A stretch of 64,000 nt of DNA. Source: Casuarina equisetifolia. Taxonomy: Eukaryota > Streptophyta > Magnoliopsida > Fagales > Casuarinaceae. A model generated the notes under the pieces. It was not told where the DNA came from. It ran no database searches and was given only the letters and a program-made list of their open reading frames with translations. Made by a program: the position numbers and the translations under genes. This document shows, one piece after another, positions 24,462 through 35,567 of the stretch. Every line of letters starts with the position of its first letter. The stretch's first letter is position 1. The DNA lies in assembly GCA_028551475.1 (NCBI GenBank), contig CM052360.1:26358682-26422681 (forward strand), given 5' to 3'.

Positions 24462-24651
24462 AGCGTGGCCAGTTGGAGTCCCAGATAAAAGCTTGGCAAA
24501 GATCAATTCTTGAAGACAAGCGGCTTCCTGAATGGTGAGTTTAGATGTGTAATTCACTTATTCCTCATGCTGTCAGATTCTAACTTTTCTGAAGGTTCTC
24601 TACAGGTACCCTGTTACTCTCTTCAACAAGCTTTATTATCTTAACTCGGGG
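24462..24651 (+). pseudogene. Two captured exons of a non-lysosomal glucosylceramidase (GBA2-like)
   Basis: Exon-like block 24462-24534 follows an AG and ends before GTGAGT; it encodes ESQIKAWQRSILEDKRLPEW. The next block 24606-24651 follows CTACAG, completes the Trp codon across the intron, encodes YPVTLFNKLYYLNSG and ends before GTATGT. These residues match the conserved AWQ-x-x-ILED-x-RLPEW-Y-x-x-x-LFNELYYL segment of plant GBA2-type glucosylceramidases. The 71-bp intron keeps both splice sites. No other part of the roughly 900-residue enzyme was found nearby, so this is a gene fragment. Confidence 0.75.
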
Positions 24652-24800
24652 GTATGTAGAAGTAGAAGAATTTGAAGGGGCAATCTTAATGCTCGTCAAC
24701 ACCATTGGATACTCACGAGCTTGTTCAACAAGGCTCGGTAAGTCGCATTATTGCTATATGCAAGCGATTCGCTGGCCTTCCACGTTGTGAAGGGGTAAAG
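24640..24800 (-). pseudogene. 5' fragment of a TIR-type resistance gene
   Basis: On the minus strand, 24797-24650 resembles the leader and first codons of the TIR gene at 61.5 kb. AACAAGCTCG is followed by an ATG at 24705 encoding MVLTSIKIAPSNSSTS, against MELTSIQGTPSSSS there. Similarity stops at about 24650, just where the glucosylceramidase-like exon on the other strand ends, so the two fragments abut or overlap by a few bases. Confidence 0.55.
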
Positions 24801-25275
24801 CGCGATCTCCGTTGTGCTCAACATGAAGTGAAAAGCAGAGCTTGAAGTACAGTTATAGCGAACTGTTCCACACTGGCTGAAATAATCCATGCTGGTACTC
24901 TTTGCTATGATTTAGTTTCTCAAATAAGATATATGTACGAAGTACTAGAAAACATTGGCAACTCATTTCCTGCAAGCAAACAACTTTCTAACAGTTGAAA
25001 TGGACTTCTTACTTCACCTAACGCTTGGCACAACGTGTTCTACGATAGGAGAGAAGGCATCAGATTCACCATTCGAAGGTGTTGAGCAGTTCGGAACCAA
25101 CAAGTATACTTTGGTTTCAAGGGACTACATCCGATGTATGCGGGGTCTCAATGGCTTGTACAAGCATGGCAGGTAGACGGCGATTTCTTGACTTCGTTTC
25201 CTTACAATTAGAGAACTACATAAAGCAATGCATAGACGAATTACCATCGGGGAAAACCTCAAGCACTCAAGAATT

Positions 25276-27221
25276 TTATGAGTTGATTGGAACAAAAATG
25301 TCATCCAAGTAAGCTGGACGGCCAGTTCTCCACTCTAGTGCTTCCCACCAACTCCTCTCACCCTTGATCCTCTTCAAATTTCTGCTGCATACTTCCTCAA
25401 TCAACAAGCTCTTAAGATTTGGACAGTTATAGAAACTCATCCACTCTATTTCTGGGGCTATGAGTAAAGCCTTAGAGAAGCTAACTAATCCAGGCAAGTA
25501 ATGAAGCAAAATCCTCTTCAAATTTGGGAGTGTAAAGAGGTTTTTTTGTCAACTAAGATAACATAGGTTACCAACATTGTGACCAAGGGGCAATCTTCAA
25601 CTGTTAGCTCCTCTAAATTATAGAGGTTATTAATTAAGGCTTCTGTGAAAATAGTGGTCAACTGAGGACATGTGCACAATGTCAAGGACTTTAGAAGAGA
25701 TAAAGACCTTGGTTGAACTGGCTTTTTCCATCTCTTTCTCAAATTCTTCATATAATAAATAAATAAGTACCCTAGTAATCCGAGAACAACTTTTTTATCT
25801 TTAGATGTTTTGGATTCAATTTCATTGTTGTCATCTTCTTCACAAGCATCTAATCCATTATCATCTTCATGAGCATCCAAGTCATCATCTTCTTCACAAG
25901 CATCTGCTTCATCATCTTCTTTGTAAGCATCTACCTCATCACTTTCTTCATGAACATCTACTTTACTATCTTCTTCCTGAGAATCTACTTCACTATCTTC
26001 TTCATGAGAATCTGCTTCATTGATAACAAATTCAATCTCATTACATTCCCCCACAATACAACATTTTAGTTGCTCCATACTTCCAATCCCATAATCCGAT
26101 AACTTCTTGACAGTTGCATGTCGTTCCAAGAAAAATGTTGTTGAATATTGGAGTGACTTTTTAATATTTATAGGTATAGCAATACCATTTATTTATTTCA
26201 AGCATCTCTCCCATCTTTCCATATCTCAACATCACAAGGGAGTCGAGACATAATGCGCTCGACACGATGTCCCACAGTAAATCCAAACTGTGATAGCAAT
26301 GGAAACTTCCACATTGCACTAGACAATAGAACTTTCCCTAGAAGTTCTACTGTTGGAAAGTAGAATATAAGACTGTTCAAGTGCCCCAAGGTGCATACTT
26401 CAGTGACAATGTCCTCCACACAAGAGTTCCACCGTTTGTCATCTGAATTCACTTTAATACTCAACTCCTCTAAATGAGATAGTGCTGAAATTATCCCAGG
26501 AGGAACAACTAGATATGATTGCGCGATTCTCCTACCATATCCATAAAGTGAGACTTTTAAGCATTTGAGATTAGTTAGCTTCTTAATTTCCTTAGTTAAA
26601 TACTTAATATCTGTCCCTTCAAGATCAAGAACCTCAAGTTGCTTTAGCTCTCCAACTCTGGGTGACAACACCATGAAATTGTGACAATCATTTAGAAACA
26701 GTCTCTTGAGGCTGACGAGTTTGATAACGGATCTGGCAAAGATTTGATACCAGTCCTAGATAAGTTGAGGATTTGGAGAGCAGGCATGTAATCAAAAAAT
26801 GAGGGGGAAATGGTTCTCAATTTAAAGTTTCTCTGAAGAAACAATATTGAGAGCACTGGACACGTTGGATTTTCCGGCAAAACAGATAACTCATTATCCA
26901 TCAGCTGAATTTCTTTGGCGTTATCCCAAGGCTTATTCTGTAGCGGTTCAGCTAATCCTAAACCAGCCCACATGCCAAATGACCGAGGTCCCTGACACTG
27001 AGTGACCGTGCCAGGGAACGTTCCCATGCCCAAAGAAAATGTTTTTCTACCCATATCCGAAGTTCTAGGTTCTGCTCCAATTTCAAGTTTATTTTTCTTT
27101 CCTCCTGAAGAACCTACAGATTGTAATGCAGAATTTAGTTCCAAACAACTGATTTCAGCCCCAGACAATCGTGCTAGAGACTTTGTAGTTATATTATCTT
27201 CTGAAGTTTTCAGTGGAAGTT
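25276..27221 (-). pseudogene. LRR exon of unit B (CNL-type LRR, frameshifted)
   Basis: The acceptor TTTTTAATGCAG precedes 27221, entering in phase 1, the same phase as unit C. The first 80 residues are a variable linker, then the LRR begins at the point equivalent to the NB-ARC/LRR border of the CNL gene (IQLMDNELSVLPE against ISLMDSMLHILPE). A run of acidic 10-residue repeats (EEDDEVDA-like) occupies 25825-26030. It ends with the conserved C-terminal block YCPNLKSL-like, RIKGERSWWEALEWR. Three frameshifts and one stop break it, as listed under unit B. Confidence 0.75.
25825..26030 (-). repeat. 30-bp acidic minisatellite inside the LRR exon of unit B
   Basis: About seven imperfect 30-bp units on the minus strand encode HEEDSEVDS-, CEEDDDLDA- and HEDDNGLDA-type decapeptides. 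Unit C has a shorter version at about 44425-44560 (GQEEDDEFD). Confidence 0.8.
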
Positions 27222-27459
27222 CTGCATTAAAAAGAAAAACAAAATATCAGAAATTAAAGAAGAGCAAAATTTCTGTAATTTGAATACATATGATTTTAGT
27301 TTTATTGCAGTGGAAAATATCACTGGCATCATGCTTAACATTTCACGTTTCGCATAGCCGGTTCCATCCCTTAATGGGGCAACTAAGATCACAAACAGCA
27401 AATCTAAAATTATCTTAAAGATGTACATTGTCCCACACTGGTTGTGTAAAGACAAGCTA

Positions 27460-28130
27460 ATGATTTTACAATTTCTTATATGATATTGGAGCCAAAGTGA
27501 AGTTTATTTTAAACTTAAGTTTTAATATTATGTAAGAGCTCATCATAAAACCAGTTGGTAAAAGATGAGAAAATCCCATCAAACATAAAGCCAAGGGCCT
27601 ATTCTCATGCAACCAATATAGGATATCCACATCTTCAATACTCCTCATGTCTAGGTTGACACAAGCATTGTACGTGGATAGGTAGAAGCCCAAATTTGAG
27701 TTTCACATAAAAGAGAACAAAGTGAAGGCTCATCCCCTATCTCTGATTTGAAGTAAGAGCTCATCTCAAACTAATTGGCAATAGTTGGAAAAATCTCAAC
27801 AAATACAAAGCACAGGACCTACACTCACACAACCAATGTATGATAATTACATCTCTAGCACTTTCTCTCACATGCAAGTTGACACTAACACTGCAATGTG
27901 AACCAAAAAAAAAAAAGACTAGGACCCAATATGAGAGAAGACATTGTGTGGGAAAGCCTGCAATGGCTCCAATACCATGTTAGAATCCATTCTAAAACCA
28001 ATTGATAGAAGGTAAGAAAACCCCATCAAATATAAAGTTAATGGTCCCTTTTCATATAACCGATGTAAGACACCCACATCTTCAACAAAGCTTCCAAAAG
28101 CTTAGCCCAATTAGATGGTTAAGCAATTGA
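27460..28130. repeat. Three imperfect LTR-like repeats in the last intron of unit B
   Basis: Blocks starting near 27530, 27755 and 27985 share phrases such as AAACCAATTGG, GAAAATCCCATCAAAxATAAAG, CAACCAATxTAxGATA and CACATCTTCAAxA. GGCTCCAATACCA, the complement of a tRNA-Met primer site, directly precedes TGTTAGAATCC at 27971, and TGATATTGGAGCC occurs at 27482. This suggests a decayed TRIM-like or nested LTR element. Boundaries are unresolved. Confidence 0.4.
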
Positions 28131-29451
28131 TACCATAAAGCCAAAAAAAAAAAAAATCATGCAACCAATCATATCTACCATTGCTAAAGGAAATTCTCAA
28201 CTTCATAAAGTTTGGCATAACCCATTACATGGATTTATAAGCCTTTTTTGCTTCATTTCCTAACAAAAGGATGGATTTTTTTTTTTCGATTGAGATTTTA
28301 GAGCATTTTATCACCATAATGACATTCAGAACAATCTTTGGACGTTCAAATATAAGTTCATGTTTACTGCCCAGAGAAAGGTTACGCTACACCAACAAAT
28401 CATGGAAGGTGTATGAGATTTGATACCAAATGATGAGAAGATGGTGTTGAGTGAAAAACTTTTGAAAATATTTCTTAAGCCTGTCAAATTCCATCCACCA
28501 CTTTCAGCTCCTTGATCTGTCCAATTCACCACGCCAACAGAAATCACCATCAAGAAAATATTAAGTGCCTAAGTAGGGCAAACCCAAAAAAATAACAAAA
28601 ATTAAAAAGGGGAAAAAATGGAATATGTGAGGCTCCCTATCATCATGATTTGGTAACTCTTCTCTAGCTAAATCTCAATCCATATTACTAAAATTAAAAA
28701 AAAGAAAAAAAAAAGAACATGAAAGATGTTAGACTAATTTAAAGTTTAGAGTGATCCCACTACAATTGAAGGGGAAAAGAGACTAAAGTTTCAACATTCG
28801 CCCCTTTTTGGTATCTGTTATTTGACAGAAAGACTAGTCTTGCCTGCAAGTGCAATAATTACGAAATTAGTTGCTGAGAACTTAATTGACAATAAAAAAA
28901 TAAATTGGAGCAACACCTTTCGAACACTGGTACGCAAAACCTTCATGCGTAAAAGGAGAAGCAGACACAGAAGCTTCATCCCCAACAGTAGAAGCAGATG
29001 CAATAGGTTTATGGAGAAATGAAGAAGCGGAAGGAACTTCACACATGAAAGATAAGTCTTGTTTCCAGATGCAATAATTACGAAATTAATTGCTGAGAGA
29101 ATCAATGAACTTATTTATGAAAAGTTAGAACCTTTATCGGTCATCTACTAGGTCAGGGCTTAGGATCCTTTCGTCCCAACAAAATTGCTCAACGGTCCAG
29201 AGCCCAAAATGAAAAAAAAAAATAAAATAAAAAAATGAAAAAAAGAAGAAAAAGAAGAAGAAGAACCTAGGATTTTATTGCAGTAAAAAAAATTAAAAAA
29301 ATAAAATAAAAAATTGGTTCAATACACTTCGAATGGAGCAACATAATAATTTCATCTAGTTGTAAGTTCTATTGGTTCAATGATAAGCTAACAAAATTTG
29401 AGAGTTGAATACTAGATGCATGCCCATATATGTGTGAGTTATAATAGAGAA

Positions 29452-29478
29452 AAGAAGAAGAAGAAGAAGAAGAAGAAA
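29452..29478. repeat. (GAA)n microsatellite
   Basis: Uninterrupted AAG/GAA triplets next to the donor of a unit B tail exon at 29483. Confidence 0.85.
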
Positions 29479-29849
29479 ACACCTTTTAACTGCAGTAGGG
29501 GAATCGCCTTCATCCATAACAACAGGGGCTTCATCCATATCAGTAGGAGCAGAAGCAATAGGTTTATGTAGATCTGTAGAAGCAAAGATGGGCTCATATA
29601 TGAACAGTTGAAACTTGAGAATTCATTGTTATACCAAGAAAAAAAAAACAATATTTGTCATTAGAATTGAAGTTTTTGTTTTCTAACTTTCGCTCCATTT
29701 TTCATATTGGTTTATTTCCTATTGAAATAAAAATTATTTCACTAAAAAGTGAACAAGAATTTGATGTTAAACGTATGGACTGCTGTTTTTAATGAAACAA
29801 TCGGTAGCTTTTGATCAATATGAAATATTAGTCAAGTAGTGACTTATAC

Positions 29850-31169
29850 CTTCCAACCTCTTGTCAAGTCCAAGTCAATCTGACACGGCGGGAGGCTTGT
29901 CAAGGTTAGAAACACGAGGCACGGAAGGTAGTACCCTACTCATATCCTCGGGTTTGAGCGGCCTGATTTTCACTAAAACGTACAAATCGAAGGCATTCTG
30001 CATAATGTGGAAAGAGCAAATGCATTAAATTTGAACGGCATATGAGTCATAAATTGTGGAAATGGTCTATATTTAATTAAAATCTTAAGAAATTAAATAA
30101 TAAAATTGTCTCTTTACTAATTATTTCTCAAATTATTATTATTTTTTATATGAGACTTAACATACATAGTTTCCTTAAATATAAGACAACATTTTATATA
30201 ACAATCTTTGTTAGTGAGTATAAAAACAAAAAATAAAATTTAGATTCTTAATAAAATTTTTAACATTATAAGTCAATAACTTTTCCTAATAAACTTATTA
30301 ATTATATAAGACAATAACTTTATAGTGTTTGTTTAACAAAGTGCTAAAAATGTCACACAAAATAATTAAGCAAATATATTAGAAAGAGCTCAGAGACTCA
30401 AACTTTTGCACATATACATGACACGATGTAATTTGAAAAGAATTAGAGGAAAAAATACCTTTAGGAAAAAAGTGAAAAGCTAACTATCAAACCGTTAGGT
30501 GTTAAAATATAAATAACGAGATGCCACATAATGCACATTCCAGATTTTAATTTGTTTCATATTTGAGTATAGCAACCAGCCAGAAAGGCTCTTGAATTCA
30601 AACCTTGATATAATCCCTAGAACTATTCAGTTTTCATGTTAAATGGGTAGGTTGTAAAAATTTTGTATAATTCAAATTAAATCCAACATTGAAATTTTTA
30701 CAGATAATTTTGATAAATTATTACATAAAAATTTCAATAGAAACTTTAATAGTACAGATCTTGCTAGCATTTTTTTAAAGTTATAGTTCTGAACTTGGCA
30801 GTTTGCAAAACTATATACCGAAGGAAAGAAGATGAAAGTGTCGGAGTGGAATAGGAGGTGGCCAACGAACTTGTGTGATCAGAGTCCTATAACATGCTCC
30901 AATCATATCAGTAAGACGGTTAATTTGATCATAGAATTAGCAATATCTTATGTGGAATCCGTTTTGGATCCAATCAATTGCAATCCAATTTATTTCGTCC
31001 ATTTCTTTTATGAAATATATAGAAGTCTATAATAACACTGCTTAAAAGGGAGGGGAAAAAAAAAAGAAGAAAAAAAAAGGAACGAGCATGAGCTCGTCTC
31101 GCCCATGCCGATAGGGAAAAAGAAGATCCAATTCCCTCAGCTTCTAACAGGGAGTTGCCCTTTTCTATT

Positions 31170-31208
<39 letters not shown>

Positions 31209-32389
31209 AGGCCAATCTCCTTTTATTACCATACAAGAAATATTATCTTATTTCAAAGGCTCAATTTCTGAGTTAAAAGATTCGTATGTGAATATATTGA
31301 AATTTCTCGAAAATTGCCTTTTATCTTCTATTTTATTTGTTTTAAAAAAATTAAAAATTGAAAATAAATAAATAAAAACTTTTAGATAATTATTCTCGAA
31401 AAGTAGATAGGAAAAAGGAATTCAAAATTTATAGACCAAATAACTATAACTTCTCCATGGAATTAATTCATCCATTTAAATGGTAAAGAATATCATAAAA
31501 ACATTTTGACAAAATTCACGATTGAAAACTTTTCTAAAGTTTTCCTCCACAGTATTCAGTCCGCCTAACAGAATAAGTGGCGAACATTAATTTGTATTTA
31601 TCATGAAAAAGAAAAATAAATTGGGTTTTACCAACGTGATGTTCCGGGATCTCAGAAATAGCTACTCCGAAGGCAAAACAAGAGCAGATCTATGCAAGAA
31701 TTATGTGAGAGGAGAAAGGAGAAACCAATCCAACCTGGCGAGTGCTGCCCGCCTCGATGGCCCGATAACACTGCATCATCCAGTCGATGCGCCCGCTACC
31801 AGTAGAAGGTTGCCAAAAATAGCTCATCCTCTCACCAATCAAGCCTTTCGAGGACGTGATCTTCCACGTCTTACCGGTCTGCTTCCAGAAGCCTCCGCGA
31901 CCGGGCTTACGTTGCTTGTCACGCGGGTTCTTCTCAAGGCAGAAGAAGTACCATCGACAATCCTCCGACTTTATGATTGACAACCCTAAATTTAACAAGA
32001 ACATTGCACAATCATGTTTCAAACGACCACCAAATTAACAAAATTGAAATTCACGTTGTTGGAAGACAAATAATAATAATAATAGAAAAAAAAGTACCAG
32101 GCAAATCCCAGGGATGATGATTGAAAAAGTCGACTTCGGCTATAATCTGGACCTCGGAGTGACGGGCCTTGTTTTTCAATCTCAGGTAGTGGTTTATCAG
32201 TTGCTCGTCCGTGGGGCGAAACATGAAACCCAAAGGAAGCGCTGCTGTTGAATACTTTGCAACCTCTTTCTCTTCTTTCCTCTTTAAACCAACAATCCCT
32301 CCGCTCTCATTCTCTTCTTCCTCCTTCGTCCCATGAACCACTGTGCTCTCATTCTCTTCTTCCCCCTTCGATCCAAGAACCTCTGTCAT
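29850..32389 (-). CDS. NAC domain of unit B (exons 1-3)
   Basis: Exons 32389-32098, 31985-31735 and 29997-29850 carry all recognisable NAC subdomains up to the first stop (TGA at 29877-29875, codon 41 of exon 3). The start ATG gives MTEVLGSKGEEENES, parallel to MAEVLGSNEEEENE of unit A. The second intron is about 1.7 kb, shares blocks with intron 2 of unit A (13.6-14.8 kb) and holds a TA microsatellite. Weak change from canonical: subdomain A reads FRPTDEQ, where FHPTDEE is usual. Confidence 0.75.
31173..31206. repeat. (AT)n microsatellite
   Basis: Uninterrupted AT dinucleotides, 34 bases, inside intron 2 of unit B. Confidence 0.95.
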
Positions 32390-33318
32390 CCTTCTCTCTT
32401 ATCTTCTCTTCTCTTCTCTTCTCATCCGATCGTGAAATATATCTTCTTATCTCGTTTTCAGCTCGCAAGGCAATCTTCACTCAAAAATATCCATGATTCC
32501 GAAAAGCACAAGGAAGAAGAAAATGACTAAGACTTCCGAGAGCAAAACGTGTTTGATAGACTTTTTAGAGCAAAACGCGTTAGGTCGACGCTGGTAATTT
32601 GCTGCAAGATGGAGGTCAAGGTATTGCACCCTCTTCCCCCCGCAGCTTTCCTACTCTCCTAACGAACGGCAGTTATCCTCATTGCAGAAATTCAGATTCA
32701 TGAACCGAGCGAGGACAATATTGGTAATTACGTTGATGCGGTTACATCTCGTGCCTCCCTTCAACTTCACCGAGCCATAGTTTTCCAATGCATTATCCAA
32801 GAAAGTTCTTGAAAGACTGAGCTTTCTCATATGTAGTCTCTTTACAGCATCTGTCCATGAAAGTTCTTGAAAGACAGCTTTTCTCACATGTAGTCTCTTT
32901 CCAGCGCACCTGTCCATGTGGTCAACCGGTGCTCCTTCACATATTTTATGGTGATGAACTGAACAAAGCATCTAATTTATTTGGTATGAGCTTTATGGAG
33001 AACTAACATAGCAAAAGAAAAAATTGTAACTCGTTTCCTATAAATTCAGTTCCTTGTTTCTCTAACACTGTCTTCAATTAGAGAGAGAGAGAGAAAAAAA
33101 AAAAGAAAAAGAAAAAAAGACAATAGATTCATTATTTCATGTTATTGAATAGTTCAAAACTCATTAAGAAGTATATGATTTGGGCTAAAGGAACCATCTC
33201 TAATCTAAGGGGATATCAATGGTGTGTTTAGTATCAAGGTATGACATAGTAGAGAGAAAAAGAGAGCACTTCATGAACGGCTCAGTGTATAGTTACATAA
33301 CATGCAAAGGAGAAAACT

Positions 33319-33890
33319 TCAAGCACTAGCAATTCCATCAATTGATTGGAACAAAAATTTTATCCAAATAAGCCGAAGACTATTTCTCCACTCCAATGCT
33401 TGCCACCAACTCTCCTCACCCTTGATCAGCTTGGAATTTCTACTAGATACTTCCTTAATTGGAAGGCTCTTAAGATTTATACTATTATAGAAATTATCCA
33501 TTCTATTGTTGCTGTGCTAAGTGGACCATTGGAGAAAGTAACCAATCTAAGCATGTAATGGAGTAAAATGCTCTTCAAATTTGGAAAAGACTCAGAAACA
33601 TTATTGTAAGCTGAAAATCCATAACTAGCCAACGTTGCCATAGAGGGGCAATCTTCAACTATCAGCTCTTCTAAATTATTAAGTTCATCAAGCAAAATGA
33701 AAATAATGTTCAACTTAGGACAAGTTCGCAATGTCAAGGGCTTCAGAAGGGAAAACCACTTTTCCTATACTAGCCCTAACCATATCCTCTTTAGATTCTC
33801 CATATAATAGACATATAACTTCCATACTTGGAAATTGGCTTCTTGTCGATGGTCTTTCCTTTTCGTCTTAAGTCAACAAAGGCCATTTCT
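33319..33890 (-). pseudogene. Terminal LRR exon copy 1
   Basis: The minus strand encodes LRR C-terminal pieces matching the end of units B and C: LTLRTCPKLN, NLEELIVEDCPSMATL, FPNLKSILLHYM, LKSLPIKEVSSRN, KGEESWWQALEWRN. Frames shift between pieces and there is no upstream LRR or NB-ARC, so it is a partial duplicate. It is followed downstream (lower coordinates) by the same AT-rich flank found beside the other copies. Confidence 0.7.
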
Positions 33891-34079
33891 GTACCCGTGA
33901 TTTTGTTAAGCTATTATGCTATTTCTATTAAAGTTCGACCTTCTTTAAGCTATTATTTAAACTCTTATTATCCATTCATGTCCATATGATGCAATTTCAC
34001 CTTCATATAATTTCACATCCATAAATAAGGCATGGTAAGAAAGCATAGCAAAAGAAAAAATTGTCAACTCATTTCCTAC

Positions 34080-34431
34080 TATTGGAAATTGAAGGGCCCA
34101 ACTAAAACACAGAACTGTGCAATAGTGGGTTGTTAATGGAAGCTTATAAGGTCAGACTCTCCTGTCGCCTTACCCAATGTGGGACTGGATATTTTAATCC
34201 TCCAACACTCTCCCGCAGTCTCACGTTGGGCGCAGTGAGAGGTGGGACCAGTCTAGAGGGACCACACCAAGGTAGGCAGGACACAGGGCTGGCTCTGATA
34301 CCATATTAGAAATTGAATGGCCCAACTAAAACACAGAACTGTGCAATAGTGGGTTGTTAGCGGAAGCTTATAAGGCCAGGCTCTCCTATCGCCTTACCCA
34401 ATGTGGGACTGGATATTTTAATCCTCCAACA
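34080..34431 (-). mobile_element. TRIM-type miniature LTR retrotransposon
   Basis: Two 128-bp LTRs (34080-34207 and 34304-34431, seven differences) flank a 96-bp interior. On the minus strand each starts TGTTGGAGGATT. The interior begins directly with the primer site TGGTATCAGAGCCA (34303-34290) and ends in a GCGGGAGAG purine tract (34216-34208). A 5-bp target duplication CCTAC lies at 34075-34079 and 34432-34436. Sister tandem copies carry the empty site (CCTACAAATCTAG or TTTACAAATC-like). It has no coding capacity, as expected for TRIMs, and would need an autonomous partner. Confidence 0.93.
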
Positions 34432-34719
34432 CCTACAAATCTAGTTCTCTATTTCTCTAACAATGTCTTTAACTAGAGAAAAAAAGGCAATAGATTCATT
34501 ATCTCATGTTATTGAATAATTCAGAACTTAACAAGAAGTATATGCTTTGGGCTAAAGGAACCATTTCCAATCCAAAGGGATATCAATGGTGCATTTAGTA
34601 TTAAGGGTACGAGATAGCAGAGAGAAAGAAAGAGCACTTCATGAATGCCTTAACATATAGTTTCATAACATGCAAAGGGAAAAACCTTAAGCACTAGCAA
34701 TTCCATTAGTCGATTGGAA

Positions 34720-35250
34720 CAAAAATTTTACCCAAATAAGGCAAACGACTATTTCTCCATTCCAATGCTTACAACAAACTTTTCTTACCCCTGATATGCT
34801 TGAAAATTCTATTGGATACTTCCTCGATCAGAAGGCTCAAAAGATTTGGGCAATTATAGAAACTCATCCATTCTAGTTTTGGTGTCCTGAGTGGACCATT
34901 GTGGAAAATAACCAATCTAGGCATGTAACGGAGCAAGATCCTCTTTAAATTTGGAAAAGAGCAAAAAACATTATTGTTAGTTGAAAAAATCCATAAGTCA
35001 CCAACGTTGCCACAAATGGCAATCTTCAACTATTAGCTTTTCCAAATTATAAAGGTTATCAAGCAAACCTTTTGTAAAAACAATGATCAACTTGGAACAA
35101 GTTCACAATGTCAAAGACTTCTAAAGAGAAAAGCACTTTACTTCTACTGGCCTTGAACATATCTTCTTTAGATTCTTCATATAATAGACATATTTTTTGT
35201 TCCAATTGGTGGCTTGTCGATGGTCTTGAGCCAACAAAGGCCATTTATGT
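34720..35250 (-). pseudogene. Terminal LRR exon copy 2
   Basis: Minus-strand fragments FPNLKRILLRYMPRLVIF, LEWMSFYNCPNLLSLLIEEV and a preceding KALL-like segment match the C-terminal LRR exon of units B and C. Frames are broken between 35029 and 35059, and it stops before the WW-ALEW end. Confidence 0.65.
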
Positions 35251-35567
35251 ACCCGAGATTTCGTTAAGTTACAGTGTTGTTTTTATCAGAGGTTAGTCGT
35301 CCTTAAGTTGTTATTTGAACTCATATTATCCGTTCATGTCCATATGATGCAACTTCACCTCCAAACAATTTCATATCCACAAAAAAGACATGATTTGAAA
35401 GCATAGCAAAAGAAAAAATTGTCGACTCGTTTCCCACAAATCCAATTCCCTATTTCTCTAACATTGTCTTCAACTAGGGAATAAAAGGCAATAGATTCAT
35501 TATCTCATGTTATTGAATAGTTTGGAACTTGGCAAGAAGTATATGCTTTGGGCTAAAGGAACCATCT

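Larger units (their letters stand above)
25276..32389 (-). pseudogene. Unit B: NAC-tail-LRR gene with disabling lesions
   Basis: NAC exon 1 is 32389-32098 (LPLGFMFRPTDEQLINHYLR), exon 2 is 31985-31735 (RWYFFCLEKNPRDKQ, GGFWKQTGK), exon 3 is 29997-29850 (NAFDLYVLVKI). Tail exons lie at 29573-29483 and about 29045-28917, and the LRR exon is 27221-25276. Splice sites and phases of the NAC exons match units A and C. The LRR part opens with WDNAKEIQLMDNELSVLPEN and continues with SLKRLFLNDC, LEVLDLEGTDIKYL and ALEWRTGRPAYLDD. Lesions: TGA at 29877-29875 in exon 3, a 1-bp frameshift near 26730, a frame change near 26210, TAA at 26195-26193, and a 1-bp frameshift near 25540. It may still make a NAC-only protein ending in exon 3. 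Confidence 0.75.

Noticed and set aside
24955-25312. Plus-strand frames near 25 kb (TNKYTLVSRDYIRCMRGLNG)
   Set aside because: Two overlapping frames compete and I recognise no family; evidence is too weak for a gene call.
25805-26069. Plus-strand His/Phe-rich open frames opposite the acidic repeat
   Set aside because: Antisense shadows of the 30-bp acidic minisatellite in the LRR exon of unit B.
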